From NCBI RefSeq assembly GCF_014529535.1, contig NC_050736.1, positions 3,162,001 through 3,226,000 on the forward strand: a DNA stretch of 64,000 bases, written 5' to 3'. The notes under the pieces were generated by a model. The model saw nothing but the letters and a program-made list of their open reading frames with translations. It searched no databases and had not been told where the DNA came from. Source of the stretch: Bradysia coprophila. Its lineage: Eukaryota; Arthropoda; Insecta; Diptera; Sciaridae. Each line of letters opens with the position of its first letter. The first letter of the stretch is position 1. Of the stretch, positions 50,801 to 59,814 are shown one piece after another. Position numbers and translations under genes: made by a program.

Positions 50801-53800
50801 ATTTCCCGAAGTATGTTATGTGGAGTGTGTACGACATAGCAACTTTAATAATAGATGACTCTTTAATGATAAAACTTATAAACACTTTTCATCGAAGCAG
50901 TCGAACAAGTCCATCCGGATTATCTTTACGATAAGATTAGACCTCATATTCGTTTCTTTTCAATGTATCTTTTAGCTTAATGTACTAATTTACAACTATC
51001 GCGTTATGGCTGTAGTAGAAATGCAATTAAGATGCCAATTTGCTAATAGAGTTGAGGTTCATTTATGAAAAGTTATCAAAGAATTTTTCCGACTACAAAC
51101 AGAATTATTAGTTAAATTTTAAGAAAGTAATGGATATCATTTTATCATTTCAGCCGCTCGTCCAGGTATGGTTTGCTACAGTAATCAACAATGTCGCATG
51201 TGGAATGGTCTCAGTCACTGCGACTTTCTGATACCAAATCTATTCGGCCGATGTCAATGTTCAGCCCCAGCACGACAGGTGGGAGCCTCATGCGTTGTGG
51301 AAGATGTAGACTTCGAAATGGTTGATGATGTTGTACCTATATTCGAGAAGCCACATCAACAAGAACCATTACCAGCTAGCGATTCGTCTCGAGTTACAGA
51401 AAATGATTCAGTAATTGTAGAAAGTGTTACAACTGAAGCTCCGAGTATTGTCACGGAAGTGCATAGTGCAACTGAAACCATCCATGTTACAGAAGGGGCT
51501 ACTACAGAACCACCAAATGAAATATCTGTAACCACTCAGGTCATACCTGTGGAAACTCATCGTCCAGAACCGAATTTATTGAGTACGGTCAATGCTGTAG
51601 ATATGACAACGGAAATGATTTCGCCTAACGGGGAAGAAACCCTAGTAATCGAGCAAGAGTTAACGCAGACGGATGATAGTGAAAACGAACATGAAGCAAC
51701 GGAAAATGTGATTGCATCGAATGAAGAGAATAATGATGTTGATGTCAGCGAGGATGTGACTACGAATGCAATTATTGATATCGAGCCGGATGCTGACAAG
51801 CACGGCGAACTTGATAGTGAAAATGAAGGCGTCGAGGACACTAACAGGAAAGACTCGGAAGAGAATCAGACCACTGTAAAATATGAAGCTGTTCAAGAAA
51901 CACAAGACGGTGGAAGTGACGATGAAAGTATAACAAATAATGAAGAAACGTTGAATGAGTCCAATGAAGAAACATTGAATGAGTCCAATGAAGTTTTTGA
52001 AGAACAGCCTAATGAATCTACCACTCAAAGCCATGTTAATCCTGTTGTGTTCGTTGAAGACAACAAAAGTGAAGATTTTTCAAACATTAGTGAGGACAGC
52101 GACAGCGAAGAAAACTCCTCTCCAATTTATTCTACTGAGGAAGATAGTAGCGATAAAGACTCTGATGAAGAAATTAGCAACGAGAAAGAGTATGACGAAG
52201 ATACTAGTAGCGAGGTAGAATCTGGTGAAGAAACTTCAAGCGAAACAAGTGATGCCGACTCAGATGTTACCGGAAACCAATCGTCAACACAAGAGGTCAA
52301 TGATGTTGAAAAAGTAGAGGAACAGCCGGTGAACGAAAAGGAACCTGAAGTTTTATCGAATGAAATACACTCAGTAGACACCATTCCATCTAAAGAAAGT
52401 GGTGAACAGATCGAGCAGGAAACTGTAGTTCCATCAACAATTGAAGAATTTGAGGTTCCACCGTCAGTGATTACTATTCCACAAGAACAGCCTGATGTGT
52501 TGAATCAAATTAAAAACGAGCCGGTTATTGTTCAGGCTACAGATGACACGGCGAAACCTGTTGAGTTATCTAGCGTAGATCAGAATCAGAAGCAGGACGA
52601 GATAACAACAGAAATTGAAGAAAATCATGACACAATTAATTTGATTGATTCCGATTCTAAGATTATTGAAGATACATCAGTCATTGTACCATTGTTTAAC
52701 AGACAACCAACACCTCAGGAAATGATTGTACAAAGTGCAACAGAGAACATTGATGATTCTAAAACTGTTACTATGGTAGAGGTGCCATCGACAGAAGCGG
52801 AACTACTATATACGACAACAAATGATCCGCAAAAATTCGAGTACCCAACAACGAATAGTAATGAAAACATTGAAGATATCTCTACTACATTAGACGAGGA
52901 ACATCTACCACACACCACGGAGCTGGAAAACGTAATAACCACGGATGCTGGTTTTTCCACTAACTCTTATATTGACTCGACTGACGGAAAAACTGAGGAA
53001 TATACAACACAGACGGAGGAGGTTCAAGTGTTATCTACGGAAAGTGCTACTCGTGAAGATGATGTTCAAGTAACTGAAGATGATTTATTAAAACACCACC
53101 ACCCATATCATACAACTACCGATGTTCCCATTGAGACTACAACACTGCAAGCACTAGCTAGTCGAACAACTGCCATGGAACCGAACGCTCCAATTTCTAC
53201 AAGACTTCCGGTTGATTTTACTGAAACACAAACTGTTACCGAGCCCTATACAACGCCGTTCGTGGATAGGAGCGAAGTGCCAACAACTACTGAATCTGTC
53301 CGAAGTTCTACAGTCATGAACCTCAGAGCTCAAATACAAGGTAAATTGGTCTTATATCGTGAGTCTTGAAATCAAACATTTTTTAATTCCATTCTTTCTC
53401 TCAGGAATTCGTACACGTGTCGACCTTGGCCATGGACCAATATCTTTGGGACTAAAATGCGAATCGGACAAACATTGTCAATTGGCCGATCCGTACACTT
53501 ACTGTAATGCAAACAAACGATGTGACTGCGCGCACTCAAGTGATAAAGATAGCAAAATATGCAATGCCGAGCACACAGGATGTTCACCCGGAACATTTCA
53601 ATGTCGATCGAGTGGAGTCTGCATCAGCTGGTACTTTGTTTGCGATGGACGACCAGACTGTAGTGACGGATCTGACGAAGAGTGTAATTTCAATCGCATT
53701 CGTGATAGTTCAAAAGAATGTCCGAAAGAAGCTTTCAAATGCCAAATGAGCGGCCGATGCGTGTCGAGGGCAGCCCTATGCGATGGTAAGAAACAGTGTT

Positions 53801-54331
53801 CTCACGGAGAAGATGAAATGGGATGCAATTCGTTACGCTCGGGAAGGTAAACTGATGATAATTTCGCTCTTAACTAGCATTTAATTCTGAAATAATTTGT
53901 CCGATTTAGATGTCCAGAACATACATTCCGATGCAAAAGTGGCGAATGTCTTCCGGAATATGAATTTTGCAACGCTATCATTTCCTGTCCGGACGGAAGT
54001 GACGAGCCACCACATCTATGCGGATCAAAGTCGGTACCGAATTTCTTTTTACGTTTGCTAACCGAACCGGGTCAACGTGGAAATCGCTATTGTCCGCTGA
54101 GATGTGGAAACGGGCGGTGTCGATCAACGGCTATCATTTGTTCCGGACGAGATGGATGTGGTGATGGTAGTGACGAAGAAACTTGTGGAGTGTGTCGTAA
54201 GAATATTGACCAAAAAAAGGGTTGGAATTGAAGTTATTTACAAAGTTTTTTTTACGCTAGGTTGTCCAGCGCCAGTGTACAATGATCAACGATCTCATGA
54301 AATTCACAGACAATCATTAACAGTCTGGTAA
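35895..54331 (+). CDS. Secreted EB-module and LDL-receptor class A protein, seven exons, 1107 residues
   Basis: Exons: 35895-35927, 38675-38846, 39733-39864, 51154-53340, 53405-53846, 53910-54196, 54261-54331; all have GT/AG ends and the phases fit. Residues 1-22 form a signal peptide (hydrophobic LIMVIVSVS, then AQSQ). Three Cys-rich EB-like modules follow (about 26-165), then about 670 residues of acidic Ser/Thr/Glu-rich linker with dense possible O-glycan sites, a fourth EB-like module (about 855-885), and four LDLa repeats (about 901-935, 947-982, 990-1027, 1051-1082). The first LDLa has the complete calcium box ([14 protein letters not shown]); in the third and fourth, the CDG-type part is altered ([16 protein letters not shown]). 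There is no transmembrane segment or catalytic domain, so it is probably secreted into haemolymph or matrix. LDLa repeats bind ligands such as lipoproteins; the ligand here is unknown. No Drosophila name is assigned. Confidence 0.88.
35928..38674 (+). other. Intron 1 of the EB/LDLa gene
   Basis: GTGAGT donor after the signal-peptide codons and TTACAG acceptor. It contains a fragment of the GAAGTAATAGATT MITE family near 37960 and the AGTGACT-type element right end near 38270-38393. No nested gene was recognised. Confidence 0.6.
38270..38393. mobile_element. GGGAAAAT-rich MITE fragment
   Basis: The right end CTTCCCAAAAACAGTCACTG is the inverse of the left end of the element at 27861, and the interior has the same GGAAAAT repeats. 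The left end is unclear; it may reach back to the CAAGGACTATTTTCGGG at about 38055. Confidence 0.45.
38847..39732 (+). other. Intron 2 of the EB/LDLa gene
   Basis: GTAAGT donor and TTTTTAG acceptor. A minus-strand MITE fragment (AAATCTTTTACTTCGTTTAA, then GTCGTCGTTGTTAATAACAGATG) lies at about 39487-39590. Nothing else was recognised. Confidence 0.6.
43680..44354. mobile_element. 675-bp foldback element, family AGGGATTCTTTTGAAAAACAGC, copy 2
   Basis: Two arms of about 310-330 bp meet near 43990. Left-end AAGGATTCTTTTGAAAAACAGC is inverted at the right end. Shared inverted blocks include AGAAACCAAAACCACTTTCA, ATTCTTCGAAGTTTTTGTGG, GTGAAAGGTGACC and AAATTTCTCCAGTTACACGA, plus AGGTAATCACATGTACT. 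The right arm has an extra central stretch. No ORF of its own. It is inserted in an intron of the EB/LDLa gene. Confidence 0.87.
44699..44923. mobile_element. 225-bp hairpin element with about 105-bp arms
   Basis: GAATCATAAAACTTACTGAC to GTGTAGA on the left is inverted on the right (TCTACATTTTTC to ATGATTC), with blocks GGCCAAGACATTCTTTAAA and GCCATGATGGCTCATTTTTGG conserved in both arms. The loop is about 12 bp. It has no coding capacity and lies in intron 3, in the sense-transcribed region. Confidence 0.82.
45026..45442. mobile_element. 417-bp hAT element with TAGAGATGTGCGGGCC ends
   Basis: Starts TAGAGATGTGCGGGCC and ends GGCCCGCACATCTCTA, flanked by a perfect 8-bp direct repeat GAAGCAAC (45018-45025 and 45443-45450), the hAT signature. 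The subterminal regions are strikingly GC-rich, with repeated CCCGACCCGA, GGCCCGGCCCGA and CGAGCCCGAC motifs, against a very AT-rich background. The central part is AT-rich. No transposase ORF remains. Confidence 0.92.
47786..47825. repeat. GAT-type trinucleotide microsatellite
   Basis: GTGATGATGATAATGATGATGATGACGATG: an interrupted (GAT)n run inside intron 3. Confidence 0.7.
49273..49455 (+). mobile_element. TATCGATA-type MITE family, diverged copy
   Basis: Has TTAACTTGTTGCTATCATAT, then GTTATCAATAACGACGTCAA, TGTGGTCTTTTATAGCA, GAAGTAAAAGATT and AAATGAAGTAATAGATCCGA. It belongs with the copy at 55524, which shares GGTCTTATAGCA and the second GAAGTAATAGATC block, forming a subfamily distinct from the 11843-type. 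Confidence 0.65.
51154..53340 (+). other. Giant exon 4 (2187 nt, phase 1-1) of the EB/LDLa gene
   Basis: Begins with the third EB-like module (MVCYSNQQC to GASCVVED), then encodes the acidic Ser/Thr/Glu/Val linker. It is 729 codons with the same phase (1) at both ends, so it can be included or skipped without frame change. A 24-bp perfect-but-one tandem duplication at 51942-51989 encodes EETLNESN twice. Frames on the other strand across this exon are shadows. Confidence 0.85.
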
Positions 54332-55523
54332 ATGGCAGCGACGACACGTTTAGTACAATTTTGGTTGAAGATAAATCTCAAACGGCATAACAACTTCAAG
54401 TTCATTTATCTTGATGAATAAGTGAACAGAGAAAACGATAAAATAATTGAACTTAATAGCTGTGCACCGTATCTCACCAGTGTATCAATATTCTCACTCA
54501 TCGTTCAATTATTGGAAAGCGTAATTTGACGTTTTCCTTTAGTCAGATTCCCTAGTGCACTATATCTCACTCATTGTTCGTATTTTTTTTTGGAAAGCTT
54601 GGTCTAACGTTTTCCTTTTGTCAAACTATATCTAATCTTAACAAGTAAAGGCCCAGTGTGCAGAGGTTGCTTTTGGTAACTTCTCAACTATTTTTTTTTT
54701 AATCAGTAAGAGTTAAAAAACAAGCTAACTCGAAAACTGGTGTTCAACCAACGCAGTACATTCTGAGGAGTGTTGGTCGACTATTAAACTGTTCTTAAAA
54801 AACAACAGCTAACAAACAACGTATTGTCCATACTTTAATAACAGGGATTGCTTCTGAAAAGGTATTTCCTCAAGCTTCCTTACATTTTCGAAATTTTCTC
54901 AATTTTTGCTGAGCTTTGAATGATTTTAATGAGCTTGTGAAAACAATTTCTCAAATATATTTTCTGCTCTAAAATTGCTATCCATTCGACGATGTCAAGG
55001 AATCAATAATTTATTAATTTTATCGTAATTGGTGCCTTGTTCGCAAAGGGGTGTGACTAGTAAATGTTTGAGTGAATCATTTTATATATTGCAGCACTAA
55101 TAATAATAATAATGCTGATGTATAAAACCTGGAGATTAATTTAGTAGTAACATGGAATTTTATTATCGATGATAATATGAGTAGTTTAGGTAAATCTCTC
55201 TTCCAATTTTTTTTTTACTATGTCACCCCTTTGGTCTAATAATGCTGCCAATTGCTAAAATATAATTTTTATTTATATTTTCATTTTTTTTTATTGAAAG
55301 CATTTAGTACTAAGTGTAATAGGATTGTAAGGATACAGCATAAGATTTCCGATGACGACAATTTTGTGAAATTGTATTTTTGTACTTTTATAACCAATTT
55401 CTAACAAAATATGGGACAAAAATATTAATGTGTAAATATAAGCCACTTAAATTATAAATTGTGTTTGTGTTTCTATACTGTCTGCCTAATGGGGAAAAGT
55501 CCAATGAAACTATACATAATTTT

Positions 55524-55709
55524 GTTTAACCTGTTACAGACGGTTGTCATGTGTTATCGTCAACGACAGCAAGAATACACGACAAGCACTGACTAATGAG
55601 GTCTTATAGCAAAAAGCATGTTCAAAACAAATGAAGTAAAAGATTTCTAAAATCTTTCTCTGAAAATCTTCGATCAAATGAAGTAATAGATCAGATGGTA
55701 AAACTGTTA
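55524..55709 (+). mobile_element. TATCGATA-type MITE family, copy with intact CCTGTTACAGACGG end
   Basis: The left end TTAACCTGTTACAGACGG is the inverse of the family right end (CCGTCTGTAACAGG). Then GTTATCGTCAACGACAGC, GGTCTTATAGCA, GAAGTAAAAGATT and GAAGTAATAGATCAGA follow. The 12-bp palindrome has decayed (TATCGTCA). Confidence 0.7.
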
Positions 55710-55848
55710 AACATTTTCTTTAATTCACGCCTAAAATTTGAATTTCGATGAAAAAGTGAATCAAAAAATACAAAGATACAGTACTTTAAGACGTAGCCTC
55801 ACTTAATTTTCGTTAAATGTTTCGTTCATTCATTCATTTGTATTAGTT

Positions 55849-55985
55849 ATTTGTGTATCTGTTTTGGACGATTGTTTTTAGGCAATTTCGCGAGTTGTAG
55901 CACGAACGAAGTGAGGGCTACATGCGAAAGTGCCTAAAATCCGCGAAATTGCCTTAAATCAATCGTCCAAAACAGGTACACAAAT
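55849..55985. mobile_element. 137-bp palindromic MITE, family CTGTTNTGGACGRTTG
   Basis: ATTTGTGTATCTGTTTTGGACGATTG and its inverse CAATCGTCCAAAACAGGTACACAAAT form 26-bp arms; inside, AGGCAATTTCGCG pairs with CGCGAAATTGCCT. The family is shared with 10398-10502. Confidence 0.78.
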
Positions 55986-57089
55986 GACTATTTTTTAACG
56001 TGGATGGCATTTTCTAACGTGTATGGCATTTCAAACGGCCTTGATGATCTATTTGATGTCAAATGTTTCATTTTCGAAACATCAAATAGGAAACCTAATA
56101 CACTGGATGAAAATGAACTCAAATGAACACTGACATAAATTAGAAAATTTTGTTCGCAAAAAATATAGGGCTACTAGATCAATCAGGTCCCTTGTCAAAT
56201 CAGCGCTCCTGCCTAGTTAACTTTACTCTGTCGTGTCGTGGTTTTAGCATGCTCTAATTAAACAAATGTTTAAAGTTTCCAATTTTCTGCGAGTGAGGTT
56301 TCGTTAAATGCATTTGTTGAACTCGATAAATTTGATGAAATTTAATCGAAAACTGAGTTCGTCTAAGGGTGAAATAAGAGAAGTCGCTATTTCCTCCCGT
56401 TAGTATGGACAGACAATACCTGGTTTATAATATCATGACAAGTCAACCTTACAATATCGGTTAGACATCTGCTATCGACAACGACGACGTCAAAATGAAG
56501 TAAGAGATTGAATGATTTCTTCTTGCGATACGATCGCAAGTTGTAAGAGGTTAAGAAGAATCAGAAAGCTTATATTCTTAGACCATAACACGGGTAGCAA
56601 GTAAAAGACGAAATATTCAAATTGCGCAAATACAGGCGTTCTGAAAAAAAAAATGTTTTTTCTGATTGGGTTATCAAAGCTATATAATTGAGTGTAGAAT
56701 CAAATGTTCATGAATATTCGCTTAGATTTATTTTTCTATGTTTTCCAAAAAAAATACTGAAATCGGAAAGTTCCTGTTCCGGTTGAAACGATGCAGATAC
56801 ATTGTCATTGCAAATTATAAAACAATCGGAGACTATTTACTCGAAGTGTATTCAAGAAATGAAGCAAAAGTACAACTCAATTTCAAAATTTGGCGCTAAA
56901 AACACAACCGTGATGGTAATGTAGTCGCCCCATTTTTTTTTTAGAATATGTCAAAGTGACAACCAGAATTTAATTTTGTTTTGTTTACATTATTAAATGT
57001 CGATCTAAGATGTACTGGTATGCACGTAAAAAGCCTGTAAAAAGTATGTAAAAGTCGTTTCAAACAGATTTGTCAACAAATCGAAGAAA

Positions 57090-57897
57090 ATGGAAATTGA
57101 TGTGATGTATCAGTTTCACTCGGTCAAAAAGGAAATTCTGGACCCACCTTCGGATATTGCTTATGAAACAATTAAAACGGAACCAATAAAAGGTATAGAC
57201 ACCGAATGGAAAAACTATCAAAGCGGCTACTTTGTGTTTGGTTTTGTTAACTTATTTTTAGAAAAACTTTTGATTGATTCAGGTCATATCGTACCAGTCG
57301 ACTTCGATAAACCCGAGCTAACTGCTGAGAAACAAAGTCAAACTTATGTGAAAGAACCATCATATATGTGCCACTTGATTCCGATAAAGAATGAATGTAT
57401 AGAACCGCCATTAGATATAAAACCTGAATTTGTTGAAGAAGAGCCCCGTATCGGTAAGACCTTAGAGATATTATCGTTTTAGCATTAATCTTCAAACGCA
57501 AACGCTGGCATAGACATGAATGGGACTGAAATTGACCCCTTAAACACCGCAGAATATGAGATCGTTGAGATTGTGGAAAACAAGAAATGTCGAGCCGTAA
57601 GTAAATTGTTATTCAGATTCTAAATTATGACTTTAGATGGATCCAAATGTAAAGGTACGATCAGACTATGGCAGGACCCGGTTCACATCATATAATCTTT
57701 GGAGCAACGAAAAGCGACAAGAATTGCTATCGACTCATCCTCATTTAAACTTCGGCGGCATTTCTAGTAAATTGGCGGAGATGTGGAAGAATGAAAAACC
57801 AAATATAAAATACAATTTTAAGCGACGAGCTAAACGACTAAATATAAATATTAAAAAAATTTGGACGAATTGTGAGGATGTACATGCTGAAAACTGA
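57090..57897 (+). CDS. HMG-box protein (HMGXB4-like box), four exons, 212 residues
   Basis: Exons 57090-57192, 57262-57453, 57514-57596 and 57637-57897 join in frame; the introns are 69, 60 and 40 nt. The 69-nt intron is open and in frame, and would add a hydrophobic stretch foreign to the rest. The C-terminal part (about residues 137-195) is an HMG box: TSYNLWSNEKRQELLSTHP, NFGGISSKLAEMW and KYNFKRRAKRL follow the three-helix pattern, closest in my memory to the HMG box of HMGXB4. The N-terminal two thirds are acidic and carry four psi-K-x-E motifs (VKKE, IKTE, IKNE, IKPE), candidate SUMO acceptor sites. Role inferred: a nuclear, DNA-binding or chromatin-associated protein. The 40-nt third intron is unusually short, so that junction is the least certain part. 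Confidence 0.82.
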
Positions 57898-58090
57898 ACA
57901 ATTTGATTTCATTTTCTATATTGGTAAAGTCACTAAAACGGATTTATGAAACCGAGAGATAAATGAACAATTTGAATACATAAATCATTAAATTCGTGAC
58001 GAGCCTGTTAAATATACATACTTAAGTTGCTTGAATAACAAGAGGATGTGTTTCGAATTAAAAAGAACTTCAGCCAAAAGGAACGGTTTA

Positions 58091-58287
58091 GAGGGATTCT
58101 TCTGAAAAACAGAAGACCTAAATCGGACGCATTTTCTATTGGAATTTTTTATATGTGCCCAGTAAGGTATTCGACCCCAGAAACCAAAACCACTTTCAAA
58201 AAAATTCTTCGCAGCTTGTGTGGCTGGTAAAAGGTCTTTAAAAACCGAAAACTTGCACTTTTATACAAAAATTTCTCCAGTTCCAAT
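58091..58287. mobile_element. Single arm of the AGGGATTCTTTTGAAAAACAGC foldback family
   Basis: GAGGGATTCTTCTGAAAAACAG, ATCGGACGCATTTTCTATTGG, AGAAACCAAAACCACTTTCA, ATTCTTCGCAGCTTGTGTGG and AAATTTCTCCAGTTCCAATTCC match the left arm of the copy at 43680 in order. The second arm is absent, so this is a half-element or truncated copy. Confidence 0.75.
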
Positions 58288-58472
58288 TCCTTGTGGGAAA
58301 TGTTAAAAAGATGAGTTCTTGAAGAATCGGCGACTACTCACTGCTTATTCAGTAACTTATCATTTCTTCAGAGAGTTGTCGTTTCTCTGCCGTCGACTTT
58401 TCAGTGCAATTTTCGACTGATGCAGTTTTTCGGATGAAAATTATACTTGTAATGAAGGGGCGAAAGTGAATG

Positions 58473-58671
58473 CTTAACCTGTCACATACGGCTATTCATC
58501 TGTTATCGATGACGACGAAAAAAATAGTGATAAGGTCTGGGTAATATGGTCCTTTATGGTCCTTTAAAAGCATATTAAAAAATTGAAGTACAAGATTTGA
58601 ACTCAAACGTTTAAACGTTTTAAACTCAAACGTTAATAACACTCATATGCTTGCCGTACCTATGTAACAGG
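58473..58671 (+). mobile_element. TATCGATA-bearing MITE family, copy 4
   Basis: Left end CTTAACCTGTCACATACGG, then CTATTCATCTGTTATCGATGACGACG, GGTCTGGGTAATATGGTCCT, GAAGTACAAGATTTGAA, and right end GCTTGCCGTACCTATGTAACAGG. It has a small local duplication of GGTCCTTTA and of AAACGTTTAAAC. Confidence 0.78.
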
Positions 58672-59164
58672 AGGGATGATAAGCAACGGCGAACTGAATT
58701 TTGAAACACGACACATTTTCAGTTTTGTGGTTTACCGTTTTTTTGTGAATTTTGCTCTTGTTTTCACACATGAAGAAGTCAAAAACCCAAGTAAAACACA
58801 GAACAGAAAATTTGTTGGTTTTCAAATTCCATGCGTGTACCGCGAGACCTGTTTGATCTGTAGCGCTCGGTAGAACAATATGGCCAGTCCGAAGTAAAGT
58901 GGCATCCGATTAACAGTCAGGACGGAAATAAAACAAATTGACAAATCGATCATAAATAGATGAAATGGAAACCAGGTATGGTCTATCCATACAAACCGGA
59001 GGAAATAGCGATTTCATATAAACAAACTGACAGTACCTGCTCAATGAACCTCCTAACGTGTGTCCTTCGACTGTGACGAATCTTCACCACTAGCCAATAT
59101 GAAAATTAAGTTGTTTTAGACTATTCAGGTCCTGGGATGTTTGGGCACTCACCTTTAAAAATAG

Positions 59165-59814
59165 CTCCGACGGGACTACGTCTACTTTCAAAAAAAACCC
59201 CACCTAGGTTGTCAATTATGCGAAGAACATAAATGTCTTTGTGGTAAAAACGTTAAGAAGGATGGCTTACATGGTTTATCTTGCAATAAAAGCGGAGGAT
59301 GGATTCCTGGACATGATGAAGTTAACAAAATCTTTTCTCATGCATTTTCTTCTGCAGGGTTTCCGAATTTAGTACAGCCTCCGGGAATTTCAAGATATGA
59401 CGGGAAGAGACCGGATGGTATACTCTAATTCCATGGAGTCATGGTAGATGGTAGACCTATTTTGTGGGATGTAACCATTAGAGACACCCTAGCCCCTTCT
59501 TATGTTAATCAGTCATCCAAAAAAGCTGGTTCGATTGCTGATAATGCCGAAAGATTTAAGCACAATCATTACATTTGTTTAAAAGATAATTATTGTTCAC
59601 AACTATTGCTTTTGAATCACTAGGTAGCGTGGGTCCTGAGACAAAGACATTTATAAAGAAATTGGGACCATTAATGCAAAAGGCTTCTGGGGAACCGCGC
59701 TCTATGGACTACCTGCTACAGAAGGTTTCCATTGCGATTCAACGAAGAAATTCTAGTTGCATTTTAGGGACCTTGGGACGTAATAGAATTGATGATTTTT
59801 ATTTATTGTAAATA
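59165..59814 (+). pseudogene. Broken retroelement ORF, C-terminal domain
   Basis: The translation shows a Cys/His knuckle (CLCGKNVKKDGLHGLSCNKS), then GRYDGKRPDG-like ISRYDGKRPDGIL, VDGRPILWDVTIRDTLAPSY, FESLGSVGPETKTFI and EPRSMDYLLQKVSIAIQRRN. This order is what I know from the C-terminal part of reverse-transcriptase polyproteins in many invertebrate genomes; the exact superfamily is uncertain. It is not functional: an in-frame stop interrupts after RPDGIL (about 59427) and a one-base shift follows KDNY (about 59593). The reverse-transcriptase domain upstream is absent. No long terminal repeat was seen. Confidence 0.75.

Larger units (their letters stand above)
39865..51153 (+). other. 11.3-kb intron 3 of the EB/LDLa gene
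   Basis: GTAAGT donor and CATTTCAG acceptor. It holds the foldback at 43680, the hairpin at 44699, the hAT element at 45026, a (GAT)n microsatellite near 47795 and a TATCGATA-family copy at 49273. Open frames up to 150 codons (41724) are AT-biased and unrecognised. A CAG acceptor-like site near 40310 opens a short frame in the right phase, but the sequence has no EB cysteine pattern, so I do not call an exon. Confidence 0.6.
54332..57089. other. Intergenic region between the EB/LDLa and HMG-box genes
   Basis: The first part is presumably the 3' untranslated region of the EB/LDLa gene; no clean AATAAA was found close to the stop. It also contains a TATCGATA-type MITE copy at 55524, a palindromic MITE at 55849 and another MITE fragment at about 56459-56555 (CTATCGACAACGACGACGTC, GAAGTAAGAGATTG). 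Confidence 0.5.
57898..59164. other. Intergenic region with two mobile-element copies
   Basis: Contains one arm of the AGGGATTCTTTTGAAAAACAG foldback family at 58091 and a TATCGATA MITE at 58473. No gene was recognised. Confidence 0.55.

Noticed and set aside
53341-53369. Readthrough of exon 4 adding about nine residues and a stop
   Set aside because: A GTAAAT donor at the exon edge and an in-phase acceptor downstream give a continuous family-like protein; readthrough would cut off all LDLa repeats.
53359-53404. Apparent start of an LDLa ORF inside the intron before exon 5
   Set aside because: The Met lies within intron sequence (GT donor at 53341, TCTCAG acceptor at 53404); splicing in phase joins exon 4 to G-I-R-T, so the upstream residues are intronic.
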